The position numbers and the translations under genes are program-made. Under the pieces are notes generated by a model. The model saw only the letters and a program-made list of their open reading frames with translations, was not told where the DNA came from and made no database searches. From an uncultured Bacilli bacterium (GTDB lineage: Bacteria; Bacillota_I; Bacilli_A; RF39; UBA660), in contig CAJTZU010000001.1 of the NCBI GenBank assembly GCA_910584165.1, positions 434,001-498,000 on the forward strand: a DNA stretch of 64,000 bases. The letters are read 5' to 3'. Of the stretch, positions 9,845 to 18,477 are shown one piece after another. The number at the start of each line of letters is the position of its first letter. The stretch's first letter is position 1.

Positions 9845-12800
9845 TATTGCTCATCCCCTTCCAAGTCTTTTAAGTCCTCATCTGATAGGTCAAAGTCTTC
9901 TTCATCCATATCATCTTCAAACTCATCCTCTTCTTCGTCTTCAAATGCGATTTCTTCTTCAATATCTTCATAATCTTCTTCAGCAAAATCATCTTGATAA
10001 TCTTCAAACATTTCTTCTTTAGATTCATCTGTTACTAAAGTAGATTCTACCTTTTCTTCAACAGGTTCTTCAGTTGCATACATATCTTTATCATTTTCTT
10101 CTAATTCTTTCAAGTCTACAAATCTTCCATATTCATTTAATACATTAATATCAAGACCTAAAGCTTGGAACTCTTTAATTAATACTCTAAATGATTCTGG
10201 GATACCAGATTTTGGTATTGGGGTTCCCTTAACTAAAGATTCATATACTTTAACACGTCCAACAACATCGTCTGATTTGATAGTCATCATTTCTTGAAGT
10301 ACGTGAGATGCTCCATACGCATAAAGTGCCCAAACTTCCATTTCTCCAAATCTCTGTCCACCAAATTGTGCTTTACCACCTAATGGTTGTTGTGTAACCA
10401 TTGAGTATGGCCCAGTTGAACGAGCATGTAATTTATCATCAACCATGTGGTGTAGTTTAATCATATACATGATACCTACACTAATACGATGGTCAAATGC
10501 CTCACCAGTACGTCCATCATATAATACCATTTTTCCATCTTCATCTAAGTTAGCTTCTTTTAAAGAATCAATGATTTCTTCACGAGTTGCTCCACTAAAT
10601 ACTGGAGTTGCTACATAGATACCTAATTCTTTCGCAGCTGCACCTAAATGCATTTCTAGAATCTGTCCAATGTTCATACGAGATGGAACTCCAAGTGGAT
10701 TAAGTAAAATATCAATTGGTTCACCATCAGCTGTATATGGCATATCTTCACTTGGTAATACTAGGGAAATAACACCTTTATTACCATGACGTCCAGCCAT
10801 TTTATCTCCTACTGTAATCTTACGTTTTTGTGCAATATAAACACGAATAATTTTAGATACACCAGCAGGAAGTTCGTCTGTATCTTCTTTTGTAAATACT
10901 TTAATATCGTGAACAATTCCGCCGCCACCATGTGGTACACGTAGAGAAGTATCACGAACTTCACGAGTCTTTTCACCAAAGATTGCGTGTAATAATTTTT
11001 CTTCTGATGTAAGCTCAGCCATTCCTTTTGGAGTAACTTTACCTACTAAGATATCATCGTCTCTAACTTCTGTTCCGATAGCGATAATACCATTTTCATC
11101 TAAGTTTTTACGATTTTCCTCACTTACGTTTGGAATATCCCTTGTAAATTCTTCAGGTCCTAACTTCGTATCACGACATTCAATTTGATAATCTTGAATA
11201 TGGATAGAAGTATAAACATCGTCTCTTACTAATCTTTCATTTAAGATAACGGCATCCTCGTAGTTATATCCATTAAAGTTCATGAATGCTACACGAACAT
11301 TACGTCCTAATGCCATTTCCCCATGCTCAGTACTTGGTCCATCCGCAATTACTTGATCTTTATGAACAGTATCTCCTGCTCTTACAATTGGAATTTGATG
11401 ATAACAAGTACCATTATTGCTTCTTTCAAAGCCATTTAGATAATAAGTATCTGTTCCGCCTTTTGTTTTAATTAAAATCTTTCTAGCATCCACATAGTCA
11501 ACGATACCATCACCTTTAGCAATGATAACTGCACCACTATCACGAGCTGAGATTGCTTCAATTCCAGTTCCTACAATTGGAGCTTCGGCTTTTAATAATG
11601 GAATAGCCTGACGTTGCATGTTAGAACCCATTAGGGCACGTTTTCCATCATCGTGTTCCAAGAATGGAATACCAGCTGTTGTAATAGATACAACCTGTTG
11701 GCTAGATACGTCCATATAATCTACATCTTTAGAATCAATAATAATGTTCTCACCACGATAACGAACAGGAACACGACTATCTGCAAATCTCTCATCTTCA
11801 GTAAGTTTTACTGTTGCTTGAGAAATATGATAATCTAATTCTTCATCTGCAGTCATATAAACGATTTCATCTGTTAATTTTCCATCCACAATTTTACGAT
11901 ATGGAGTCATGATAAAACCATGCTCATTTACTTTCGCATAACTTGCTAATGCTGTAATAAGTCCAATGTTTGGTCCCTCTGGAGATTCAATTGGGCAAAG
12001 TCTTCCATAATGAGATGGGTTAACGTCACGTACTTCCATACCAGCACGATCTCTTGATAAACCACCTGGTCCTAAAGAAGATAAACGACGCTTATTCGCT
12101 AATTCTGCTACTGGATTTGTCTGATCCATGAATTGTGATAACTGGCTACTTCCAAAGAACTCTTTAATAGCAGCCGTTAATGGTCTGATATTAATTAATG
12201 TTTTTGGAGTTACTTCTGCAATATCTTGTGTAGACATTCTATCACGAATTACTCTTTCGATACGACTAATACCAACACGGAATTGGTTTTGTAATAATTC
12301 TCCTACTTGACGTACACGACGATTAGATAAGTGGTCAATTTCATCAAAATTACCAATACCATCATGTAAATTTAAGTAGTAAGAAATTGTTGCATATACA
12401 TCAGAGATAGTTAATCTCTTTAAATCTAATGTTTGATCATTTCCAATTACTGGAACAATCTTATCTGGATTGATATTAGAGTAAACATGTACTACTTGTA
12501 CCTTGTTATAACTATCTAACTCTTCATTAATTAAAGATTCTCTAACGCCATATCCTGATTCAAAAACTGGTTTTAATTTTTCTAATAAATCTTTTGTTAC
12601 AATCTCTCCAGCCTCTGCTATAGTCTCTTTTCCAACCTTAATAGTTTCTGCTAATTTACATCCTAATAATCTTTCAGTTACATTTAACTTTTTATTGAAC
12701 TTGTAGCGTCCAACACGTGCTAAATCATAACGGAAAGAATCAAAGAATCTTGAAATTAATTGGTTCTTAGCACTATCTAATGTAGAAGGTTCACCTGGTC

Positions 12801-13524
12801 TTAATTTAGAATGGATATCAATTAAAGACTCATCTGTATTCTTATTCGCATCTTTTTCAATAGTACGAGTAAGATACTCATCTTCTCCAAATAAATCATA
12901 AATATCAGCATCATTAGATAATCCTAATGCTCTAAGTAAAGTTGTTACTGGTACTTTACGAGTACGATCAATACGTACATAAATAACATCTCTTGCATCT
13001 GTTTCATATTCCAACCAAGTACCACGTGTTGGAATAATCTGGGAAGTGATAACCACTTTTCCATTTTTCTTATCTATTTCTTTGCCATAATAAGCGCTTG
13101 GAGAACGTACTAATTGAGAAACAATAACACGCTCTGCCCCATTGATAACGAAAGTTCCACTTTCTGTCATAATAGGCATATCCCCTAAATAGATTTCTTG
13201 TTCTTTTACTTCTCCTGTTTCATGATTGAATAATCTTGCTTGCACTTTTAAAGGAGCTGCATATGTCGCATAGCGATCTTTGCAACCCTTAATGGAATAT
13301 CTTGGCTCTTCGAATGAGTATTCTCCAAATTCCAAAGTCAAATTTCCAGTAAAACTCTCCACTGGAAAAATGTCTTCAAATACCTCATTAATTCCTTCTG
13401 TCATAAACCAATCGTATGACTTTTTTTGAATCTCCAATAAATTGTTCAATTCAATTGCATTTTTAGTTTTTGCATAACTTCTTCTTTCTCGGTAGTCACC
13501 GAATTTTTTAACTGTATAAGCCAC
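9844..13524 (-). CDS. rpoB: DNA-directed RNA polymerase subunit beta
   Basis: The beta subunit with the expected rifampicin-site region (SQLSQFMDQTNP, followed by the NKRRLSSLGPGG segment) and the catalytic-core motifs (GDKMAGRHGNKG). The chosen start is the GTG at 13522-13524, because a GGGGTG ribosome-binding site precedes it and the product then begins (M)AYTVKKFGDYRERRSYAK like other RpoB proteins; an in-frame ATG 36 bases further upstream lacks such support. The C-terminus carries an extra acidic tail of roughly 75 residues rich in Glu and Asp. Confidence 0.97.
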   Translation of the reverse strand: MAYTVKKFGDYRERRSYAKTKNAIELNNLLEIQKKSYDWFMTEGINEVFEDIFPVESFTGNLTLEFGEYSFEEPRYSIKGCKDRYATYAAPLKVQARLFNHETGEVKEQEIYLGDMPIMTESGTFVINGAERVIVSQLVRSPSAYYGKEIDKKNGKVVITSQIIPTRGTWLEYETDARDVIYVRIDRTRKVPVTTLLRALGLSNDADIYDLFGEDEYLTRTIEKDANKNTDESLIDIHSKLRPGEPSTLDSAKNQLISRFFDSFRYDLARVGRYKFNKKLNVTERLLGCKLAETIKVGKETIAEAGEIVTKDLLEKLKPVFESGYGVRESLINEELDSYNKVQVVHVYSNINPDKIVPVIGNDQTLDLKRLTISDVYATISYYLNLHDGIGNFDEIDHLSNRRVRQVGELLQNQFRVGISRIERVIRDRMSTQDIAEVTPKTLINIRPLTAAIKEFFGSSQLSQFMDQTNPVAELANKRRLSSLGPGGLSRDRAGMEVRDVNPSHYGRLCPIESPEGPNIGLITALASYAKVNEHGFIMTPYRKIVDGKLTDEIVYMTADEELDYHISQATVKLTEDERFADSRVPVRYRGENIIIDSKDVDYMDVSSQQVVSITTAGIPFLEHDDGKRALMGSNMQRQAIPLLKAEAPIVGTGIEAISARDSGAVIIAKGDGIVDYVDARKILIKTKGGTDTYYLNGFERSNNGTCYHQIPIVRAGDTVHKDQVIADGPSTEHGEMALGRNVRVAFMNFNGYNYEDAVILNERLVRDDVYTSIHIQDYQIECRDTKLGPEEFTRDIPNVSEENRKNLDENGIIAIGTEVRDDDILVGKVTPKGMAELTSEEKLLHAIFGEKTREVRDTSLRVPHGGGGIVHDIKVFTKEDTDELPAGVSKIIRVYIAQKRKITVGDKMAGRHGNKGVISLVLPSEDMPYTADGEPIDILLNPLGVPSRMNIGQILEMHLGAAAKELGIYVATPVFSGATREEIIDSLKEANLDEDGKMVLYDGRTGEAFDHRISVGIMYMIKLHHMVDDKLHARSTGPYSMVTQQPLGGKAQFGGQRFGEMEVWALYAYGASHVLQEMMTIKSDDVVGRVKVYESLVKGTPIPKSGIPESFRVLIKEFQALGLDINVLNEYGRFVDLKELEENDKDMYATEEPVEEKVESTLVTDESKEEMFEDYQDDFAEEDYEDIEEEIAFEDEEEDEFEDDMDEEDFDLSDEDLKDLEGDEQ

Positions 13525-13595
13525 TGTTTCACCCCATAAACTAAATTTTCTAGAATGCACGTATTAGGCAGAATAATACATGCCACCAATTTATA

Positions 13596-13624
13596 ATTTT
13601 ATCAAAATCGTATCAAATTGTCAA
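13596..13624 (-). promoter_or_regulatory. Sigma-A type promoter of rpoB-rpoC
   Basis: On the minus strand TTGACA (13619-13624), a 17-base spacer and TAAAAT (13596-13601) lie about 70 bases before the rpoB start. The -35 overlaps the stop of the upstream methyltransferase gene, so rpoBC can be transcribed independently. Confidence 0.8.
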
Positions 13625-14205
13625 TGCAATTTACAAGCAATTACATAAAAACCTTTGTTTTTTGTGAGCACCTCAACTTGATAAAACTCTGACATATCTT
13701 TTACTACTGATTTTGCTCCTTGATCTTTGTGAATAACAAAGATTAAAGTACCATCTTTTTTTAAATGCTCTCTTGCTCCTATTAAAATTTCATACAAAAT
13801 TTTCTTGCCTACTCGAATAGGCGGATTCGTGATAATAAAATCATATTTTTCTTGGACATTAGAATAAATATCACTTTCAAAAACAGAAACATTTACGCCA
13901 TTAGCCTCAGCATTCTTTCGAGTAAGATGAAGTGCCCGTAAATTTACATCTACCATATCTACTTGCAATCCTTTTTTTGCTAAAAAAATTCCAATAGGAC
14001 CATATCCACAACCAAAATCTAAAATTTTTCCTTTTAAACTATCAATATCTATACTTTCTAAAAGTGTCCTAGTACCAAAATCAAGCCCGCTTTTAGAAAA
14101 TACATTATAGTCTGTCCAAAAGGTAAACAGTTGTCCTTGAATTACTGCCTTCGTTACTTTTTCTTCACTTTTAATAGAATCATCATTCATAAAATAGTGT
14201 GACAT
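13621..14205 (-). CDS. Class I SAM-dependent methyltransferase, YbxB/RsmC-like
   Basis: A protein of 194 residues beginning MSHYFMNDDSIKSEEK. It has a Rossmann SAM site (DFGCGYGPIG) and the NPPIRVGK motif typical of RsmC-like N2-guanine rRNA methyltransferases. Its place between rplL and rpoB is the same as ybxB in Bacillus, which supports the family call; the target base is not shown. I prefer the ATG at 14203-14205 (AGGAG upstream) to the GTG nine bases earlier, because family members begin MSHYY or similar. Confidence 0.85.
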   Translation of the reverse strand: MSHYFMNDDSIKSEEKVTKAVIQGQLFTFWTDYNVFSKSGLDFGTRTLLESIDIDSLKGKILDFGCGYGPIGIFLAKKGLQVDMVDVNLRALHLTRKNAEANGVNVSVFESDIYSNVQEKYDFIITNPPIRVGKKILYEILIGAREHLKKDGTLIFVIHKDQGAKSVVKDMSEFYQVEVLTKNKGFYVIACKLH

Positions 14206-14227
14206 TTTCTTCACTCCTACTACTTCT

Positions 14228-14268
14228 TAAAAAACGGTGAAAGCCCATGCCGAAAAACGACACAGGCT
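14228..14268 (-). terminator. Terminator downstream of rplJ-rplL
   Basis: An 11-base stem with some G-U pairs (AGCCTGTGTCG / CGGCATGGGCT, loop TTTTT) is followed by TTCACCG and six T on the minus strand. Some read-through to the methyltransferase gene is plausible. Confidence 0.65.
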
Positions 14269-14288
14269 AAACCTCTTTTTTTTATTTG

Positions 14289-14663
14289 TTATTTTAATTC
14301 GATAGTAGCGCCAGCTTCTTCAAATTTAGCTTTCATTTCATTAGCTTCATCCATAGAAACTTTTTCTTTAACTACACCACCGTTATCAGCGATTGCCTTA
14401 GATTCACCTAATCCTAATCCAGTGATTTCTTTAATAATCTTGATAACGTTAATCTTGTTAGCACCAGCACTTGCTAATACTACGTCTACTGAAGAAGGTC
14501 CTTCTTCAGCTGCTGCAGCTCCACCTGCAGCTGGTGCAGCAACTGCAACTGCAGATGGGTCTACACCAAATTCTTCTTTCATTAAATCTACTACTTCTTT
14601 AATCTCTAAAAGTGTCATTTCTTTTAAAGAATCAATAATTTCTTGTGCGCTTAATTTTGCCAT
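14289..14663 (-). CDS. rplL: 50S ribosomal protein L7/L12
   Basis: A 124-residue L7/L12 with an N-terminal dimerisation helix (SAQEIIDSLKEMTLLEIKEV), an alanine- and glycine-rich hinge (about residues 37-53) and a C-terminal factor-binding domain (KINVIKIIKEITGLGLGESK). It forms the ribosomal stalk with L10. It follows rplJ closely and shares its leader-controlled transcript. Confidence 0.97.
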   Translation of the reverse strand: MAKLSAQEIIDSLKEMTLLEIKEVVDLMKEEFGVDPSAVAVAAPAAGGAAAAEEGPSSVDVVLASAGANKINVIKIIKEITGLGLGESKAIADNGGVVKEKVSMDEANEMKAKFEEAGATIELK

Positions 14664-14685
14664 TTTATTTCCTCCTTTAATTTTT

Positions 14686-15180
14686 TTATTTTTCTTCTAA
14701 ATTTTTAGCATGTAAGTCTAAGCATATTGCGAAATCTCTTGCAATACCCATTAAACCACCAGCAAACATTGTAAGTAATCCCTCTCTTGATGGGATAGTA
14801 GCCAATTTCTTTAAAGTTGCTAGATCAGTAACTTCACCATCAACAAGTCCTAATTTTAATTCTAAGTTAGGATGTTTCTCTGCGAATTTAGCAACAGCCT
14901 TAATTGGTTCAATTGCATCTTTACCAAATGCTACAACCTTTGGACCATTTAATTCATCAGATAAATTGATATCCATAGAAGTTAATGCACGATTTACTAA
15001 CGTATTTTTGTAAATTTTTAGTTCTGAACCACTTTCCTTAAGAGCTCTTCTTAATTCCATTGTTTCAGCAACAGTAAGTCCATGGTTCTCCATAAAAATG
15101 AAAGAACTAGAATTTTTTACATTTTCTACGATTTCATCAATTACTACTTGTTTTTGATCTAGTATTTTTTGATTAGCCAT
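14686..15180 (-). CDS. rplJ: 50S ribosomal protein L10
   Basis: A 164-residue L10, beginning MANQKILDQKQVVIDEIVEN. The ATG at 15178-15180 has the ribosome-binding site AAGGAGGTG eight bases upstream; an in-frame start 45 bases earlier would lie inside the L10 leader and is rejected. L10 anchors L7/L12 dimers to 23S rRNA and represses its own transcript by binding the leader. Confidence 0.96.
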   Translation of the reverse strand: MANQKILDQKQVVIDEIVENVKNSSSFIFMENHGLTVAETMELRRALKESGSELKIYKNTLVNRALTSMDINLSDELNGPKVVAFGKDAIEPIKAVAKFAEKHPNLELKLGLVDGEVTDLATLKKLATIPSREGLLTMFAGGLMGIARDFAICLDLHAKNLEEK

Positions 15181-15325
15181 ATTACACCTCCTTATCTTGT
15201 GTAATACCGTTAAAAAAGTCCCCACTTACCGCAGGGACTTTAGAGTTTCTTAATAAAATTAAGTTCCTCGGTAGGATAATTAAGACTTACATCCCCTACT
15301 GTCTACGGTACTATCTTGCTCACAT
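15181..15325 (-). promoter_or_regulatory. Ribosomal protein L10 leader (autoregulatory RNA)
   Basis: The 5' untranslated region of rplJ contains the conserved blocks ACCGTAGACAGTAGG and ATCCTACCGAGG of the known Bacillota L10 leader, in the right order, followed by a terminator hairpin. L10 (with L7/L12) binds such leaders and causes premature termination when in excess. Confidence 0.85.
15211..15241 (-). terminator. Attenuator terminator inside the L10 leader
   Basis: AAAGTCCC and GGGACTTT form a GC-containing stem followed by six T on the minus strand, 30 bases before the rplJ start. This is the conditional stop of the L10 control circuit. Confidence 0.8.
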
Positions 15326-15330
15326 GAGCT

Positions 15331-15359
15331 ATTATAACATAATTTATGTGGTTTATCAA
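15331..15359 (-). promoter_or_regulatory. Sigma-A type promoter of rplJ-rplL
   Basis: On the minus strand TTGATA (15354-15359), a 17-base spacer and a perfect TATAAT (15331-15336) give a predicted start near 15324, exactly at the beginning of the L10 leader. It overlaps the end of rplA. Confidence 0.85.
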
Positions 15360-15361
15360 TA

Positions 15362-16057
15362 TTAAATTTCAAAACTATTAGAATCTACTTTGATACCAGG
15401 ACCCATAGTTGTAGAAATACTAATATTCTTAATGTATTTACCTTTAACTGCTGCAGGTTTTGTCTTAAGAATTAAAGAAACGAATGCTTCCATATTTCCT
15501 TGTAACTTCTCAGCATCGAATGAAACTTTACCGATAGATACAGCAACGTTACCAAAACTATCTGTACGATATTCAACACGTCCTTTTTTAACATCTTCAA
15601 CAGCTCTTTTAGTATCCATTGTAACTGTTCCTGTTTTAGGGTTTGGCATTAAACCACGTGGTCCTAAAACACGTCCAATTTTACCAAGTTGTGGCATCAT
15701 ATCTGGAGTTGCAATGATTGTATCAAAATCGAACCAGTTTTCTTTTTCAATTTTTTCAATCATGTCAGTATCTCCAACATAATCAGCTCCAGCTTCTTTA
15801 GCAAGACTTGCTTGTTCTCCTTTAGCAAGAACTAATACTTTTTTAACTTTACCAATTCCATTTGGTAATACTGTTGCACCACGTAATTGTTGATCAGCTT
15901 TCTTAGTATCTAAGTTTAAACGTAATACTAATTCTACTGTCTCATCAAATTTTGCAGTGCTAGTTTCTTTTACTAGTTTTACAGCTTCTTCTTTGGTATA
16001 TAATTTACCTTTTTCAACTTTAGAAGCAACTTCTACATATTTTTTTCCTTTTTTCAT
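15362..16057 (-). CDS. rplA: 50S ribosomal protein L1
   Basis: A 231-residue L1 with the typical motifs FDETVELVLRLNLD, RGATVLPNGIGK and GPRGLMPNPKTGTV. It forms the mobile L1 stalk and in many bacteria represses its own mRNA. It has a strong ribosome-binding site (GAGGAGG) and sits 75 bases after rplK. Confidence 0.97.
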   Translation of the reverse strand: MKKGKKYVEVASKVEKGKLYTKEEAVKLVKETSTAKFDETVELVLRLNLDTKKADQQLRGATVLPNGIGKVKKVLVLAKGEQASLAKEAGADYVGDTDMIEKIEKENWFDFDTIIATPDMMPQLGKIGRVLGPRGLMPNPKTGTVTMDTKRAVEDVKKGRVEYRTDSFGNVAVSIGKVSFDAEKLQGNMEAFVSLILKTKPAAVKGKYIKNISISTTMGPGIKVDSNSFEI

Positions 16058-16132
16058 ATTTTTAACCTCCTCGTGTGGTAGTGATGGAAAGCGGATTTTC
16101 CTCCCACATAGGAATCCCTATGTTTATTTTTA
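16058..16132 (-). promoter_or_regulatory. rplK-rplA intergenic segment, possible L1-binding mRNA element
   Basis: The spacer carries GTGGGAGGAAAATCCG and CTACCACACGAGGAGG, a purine-rich/CCACA pattern I recall from the Bacillota rplK-rplA spacer, plus a small hairpin CATAGG/CCTATG just after the rplK stop. A similar GTGGGAG and GAACCACGGCG pattern occurs before rplK. Binding by L1 is inferred, not shown. Confidence 0.35.
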
Positions 16133-16555
16133 TTATTCTTCGATAGAAACGCCCATATTGATGGCAGTTCCTTCAACGATTTTCATTGCTTCCTCAACAG
16201 TATAGCAATTTAAGTCTGGTAATTTGATTTCAGCAATTTCTCTAACTTGTGCTTTAGTTAACTTACCAACAACACCTTTAGAGCCAGTTGCTGAACCTTT
16301 CTTAATATTTCCAACTTTCTTAATTAAGAATGCAGTTGGTGGAGTCTTAATTACAAAGTCGAAAGTTCTATCTTCATAAACATTAATTTCAACTGGTAAA
16401 ATATCTCCCATTTTATCTTTAGTTGCATCGTTGTACTTTGTACAAAACTCTTGCAAATTAATTCCTGCTGGTCCTAAAACTGTACCTACTGGTGGAGCAG
16501 GTGTAGCTTTTCCTGCTGGAATTTGTAACTTAATCTTTTTAACTAATTGTGCCAC
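16133..16555 (-). CDS. rplK: 50S ribosomal protein L11
   Basis: A 140-residue L11 beginning (M)AQLVKKIKLQIPAGKATPAP, with the conserved PPVGTVLGPAGINLQEFC and the RNA-binding end (EIAEIKLPDLNCYTVEEAM). The start is the GTG at 16553-16555, seven bases after GGAGGT; the GTG nine bases earlier overlaps that ribosome-binding site. L11 binds the GTPase-associated region of 23S rRNA. Confidence 0.95.
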   Translation of the reverse strand: MAQLVKKIKLQIPAGKATPAPPVGTVLGPAGINLQEFCTKYNDATKDKMGDILPVEINVYEDRTFDFVIKTPPTAFLIKKVGNIKKGSATGSKGVVGKLTKAQVREIAEIKLPDLNCYTVEEAMKIVEGTAINMGVSIEE

Positions 16556-16648
16556 GAAAAACACCTCCTATAAATTTTTTCGCCGTGGTTCTAATGAATC
16601 CGCTATTTAAAACTCTCCCACTAAAAGCTATGAATTTCCACATAGCCC
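16556..16648 (-). promoter_or_regulatory. Leader of the rplK-rplA transcript
   Basis: An untranslated region of about 90 bases follows the promoter at 16653-16681. It contains GTGGGAGAG, TAGCGGATTC and GAACCACGGCG blocks that resemble elements of the rplK-rplA spacer, and could fold into a regulatory stem. Function by homology only. Confidence 0.35.
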
Positions 16649-16652
16649 TTAC

Positions 16653-16681
16653 ATAATAACATAAAATAATCCTTTTGTAAA
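16653..16681 (-). promoter_or_regulatory. Sigma-A type promoter of rplK-rplA
   Basis: On the minus strand TTTACA (16676-16681), a 17-base spacer and TATTAT (16653-16658) lie just after the nusG stop codon and about 100 bases before the rplK start. Confidence 0.7.
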
Positions 16682-16687
16682 CTTTTT

Positions 16688-17224
16688 TTAGTTTGTTTTT
16701 TCAATTTCGTTAAACTCTACTTCCACAATAGTCTCTTGACCAAATAAATCTAGAGCAACTTCTAGTTTTTGAGTTGTTAAATCAATATTTTTAACTTTAC
16801 CATACATATTAGCAAATGCTCCATTAATAACACGTACTGTATCTCCTACTTGTACCTCATTACCAATATCTAATCTACTCATACCCATATTACCTAAAAT
16901 TTTATCTACTTCTTGTGGAGTTAATGGGAATGGTTTAGCTCCCTTACCAGAAGAACCGATAAATCCTGTAACACCTGGAGTATTACGGACGATAAACCAT
17001 GCTTCATCTGTCATAACCATTTCTACTAATATATAACCTGGAAACATTTTGGATTTCTTTTCTTTTTCGACTCCGTCTTTTACTTCTATTTGTGTTTGTT
17101 CTGGTACAACTACACGAAAGATATAATCTTCCATACCCATTGTACTAGCACGCATCTCTAATTTTTCTTTTACCTTATTCTCATGCCCTGAATAAGTGTT
17201 AACAACATACCATTCTTTTTCCAT
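16688..17224 (-). CDS. nusG: Transcription termination/antitermination protein NusG
   Basis: A 178-residue NusG starting MEKEWYVVNTYSGHENKVKE, with the NGN domain (FPGYILVEM, WFIVRNTPGVTGFIG) and the C-terminal KOW domain (VGDTVRVINGAFANMYGKV). It binds RNA polymerase and modulates pausing and termination. Its ATG shares a base with the secE stop (TAATG), so secE and nusG are coupled. Confidence 0.96.
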   Translation of the reverse strand: MEKEWYVVNTYSGHENKVKEKLEMRASTMGMEDYIFRVVVPEQTQIEVKDGVEKEKKSKMFPGYILVEMVMTDEAWFIVRNTPGVTGFIGSSGKGAKPFPLTPQEVDKILGNMGMSRLDIGNEVQVGDTVRVINGAFANMYGKVKNIDLTTQKLEVALDLFGQETIVEVEFNEIEKTN

Positions 17225-17403
17225 TATCCTAGCACCTTCATAATTGCACTTAATAACGCATCAGTTCCTACAAAGAAAAGAGCAAACACTACAATAAAAG
17301 TAATAGTAGCCATAGAGTAGCTTACCATTTCCTTTTTATTAGGCCATCTAACTTTTCCCATCTCTTGTTTTACACCTACAAAAAATCTTGCAATACTTTT
17401 CAT
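17224..17403 (-). CDS. secE: Preprotein translocase subunit SecE
   Basis: A 59-residue protein, MKSIARFFVGVKQEMGKVRW and onward, with the conserved amphipathic VKQEMGKVRWP motif followed by one transmembrane helix (about residues 31-52). That is the single-span SecE form of Gram-positives, part of SecYEG. Its position directly before nusG is canonical. The gene is short and easily missed. Confidence 0.93.
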   Translation of the reverse strand: MKSIARFFVGVKQEMGKVRWPNKKEMVSYSMATITFIVVFALFFVGTDALLSAIMKVLG

Positions 17404-17465
17404 CTTCCACCAAATTCCTTTCTGTTTTTATTTCAAAATAAAAACACCTCTTTGTGTCTAACAAT

Positions 17466-17494
17466 AATCTATCATATTAAAGGATTATTGTCAA
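17466..17494 (-). promoter_or_regulatory. Sigma-A type promoter of secE-nusG
   Basis: On the minus strand a perfect TTGACA (17489-17494), a 17-base spacer and TAGATT (17466-17471) lie about 65 bases before secE. Confidence 0.7.
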
Positions 17495-17509
17495 TAAATA
17501 ACACATATT

Positions 17510-18418
17510 TTATCTTCTTTTAAAAGCATAACCGCCATCTTTTACACCACCATAACTAGCTGGCACTAAAGTATAAGCACGACCAAATTCTTCCCATCTG
17601 CTATGCTCTATTTTAGGAATTTCACCTCTTCCAAAAATAGTACGTATAATAGGCGCTAAAAACTCATCATTAGAAAGACCTATTTCTTTTAATACTAATT
17701 CCATTGCAATTTGTTGTGGTATTCCAGAATAATGCTCTGTAATCCATACATAACGTGTGCATAACTTTATAAAATACGTTAGAATTATTAAACGATTAGT
17801 ATTAGGAGTTGCATGAGCGCCTTTTTTATCACTCTTTAAAAATTTATTCATAATAAATAGATTTTCATCTAAGTTTAAAAAATCAGTCGCTACAAATGAA
17901 AATATTTGATTCGTCTGAATTCCTTCCCCGTCACAAAAAAGTATACTAGAAGTACTGGGATTCATTTTTAAATTTCCCTTTGTAGTACTATCTAGAAAAA
18001 CTAATCCTAACTCAGTTCCTTTTTCAAATAATGAATTTAAGATTGAAAATTGTTCGCAAATTCCTCTTATGTTTGTTCCACAAGCAGTGATATAATCCTC
18101 AAAGTCTATCATATTAGAAGGAATCATTGGCATTGTAATTCCTTTTAAATAACCATCTACTAGCCATAATTCTTCTGCTTTTAACAATTCTTCGAACCCA
18201 GTTATCTTAGACTGCTCTATTAAAATTTCTTTCCAATTTTCTAATAATTGTAATAGAAACTCCCCATCTGCTGGTAATTTTCCATATTGATAATCCTTTA
18301 AAACACTATTGATTCCTATTTGGTAAAAATCACTACTACTAGAAGAAAACATTTTAATACCTTTTTGTAAAATTACTCTTTGATAATCTCTAGATGAAAT
18401 ATAATTCATTTTAACCAT
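17510..18418 (-). CDS. Protein of unknown function, 302 residues
   Basis: I do not recognise this family. The protein is soluble with no signal peptide. A segment around residues 145-170 (TTKGNLKMNPSTSSILFCDG) faintly resembles the catalytic loop of kinase-like folds (HGDLKxxN, then D-G), but the expected residues are not all present, so this is only a hint. The C-terminal half is helical. It starts at an ATG with AGGTGA upstream and follows the serine hydrolase gene after a terminator. Its position between sigH and secE is not one I know as conserved. Confidence 0.6.
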   Translation of the reverse strand: MVKMNYISSRDYQRVILQKGIKMFSSSSSDFYQIGINSVLKDYQYGKLPADGEFLLQLLENWKEILIEQSKITGFEELLKAEELWLVDGYLKGITMPMIPSNMIDFEDYITACGTNIRGICEQFSILNSLFEKGTELGLVFLDSTTKGNLKMNPSTSSILFCDGEGIQTNQIFSFVATDFLNLDENLFIMNKFLKSDKKGAHATPNTNRLIILTYFIKLCTRYVWITEHYSGIPQQIAMELVLKEIGLSNDEFLAPIIRTIFGRGEIPKIEHSRWEEFGRAYTLVPASYGGVKDGGYAFKRR

Positions 18419-18449
18419 ATTGTCACCTCAGGAAAGTATCATATAAGAA

Positions 18450-18476
18450 AAAAGAAAAAAAGTCAAAATTATTGAC
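18450..18476 (-). terminator. Terminator of the SDR-serine hydrolase unit
   Basis: The stem GTCAA / TTGAC with loop TAATT is followed by seven T and a further T-rich stretch on the minus strand, just past the serine hydrolase stop. Confidence 0.6.
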
Positions 18477-18477
18477 C

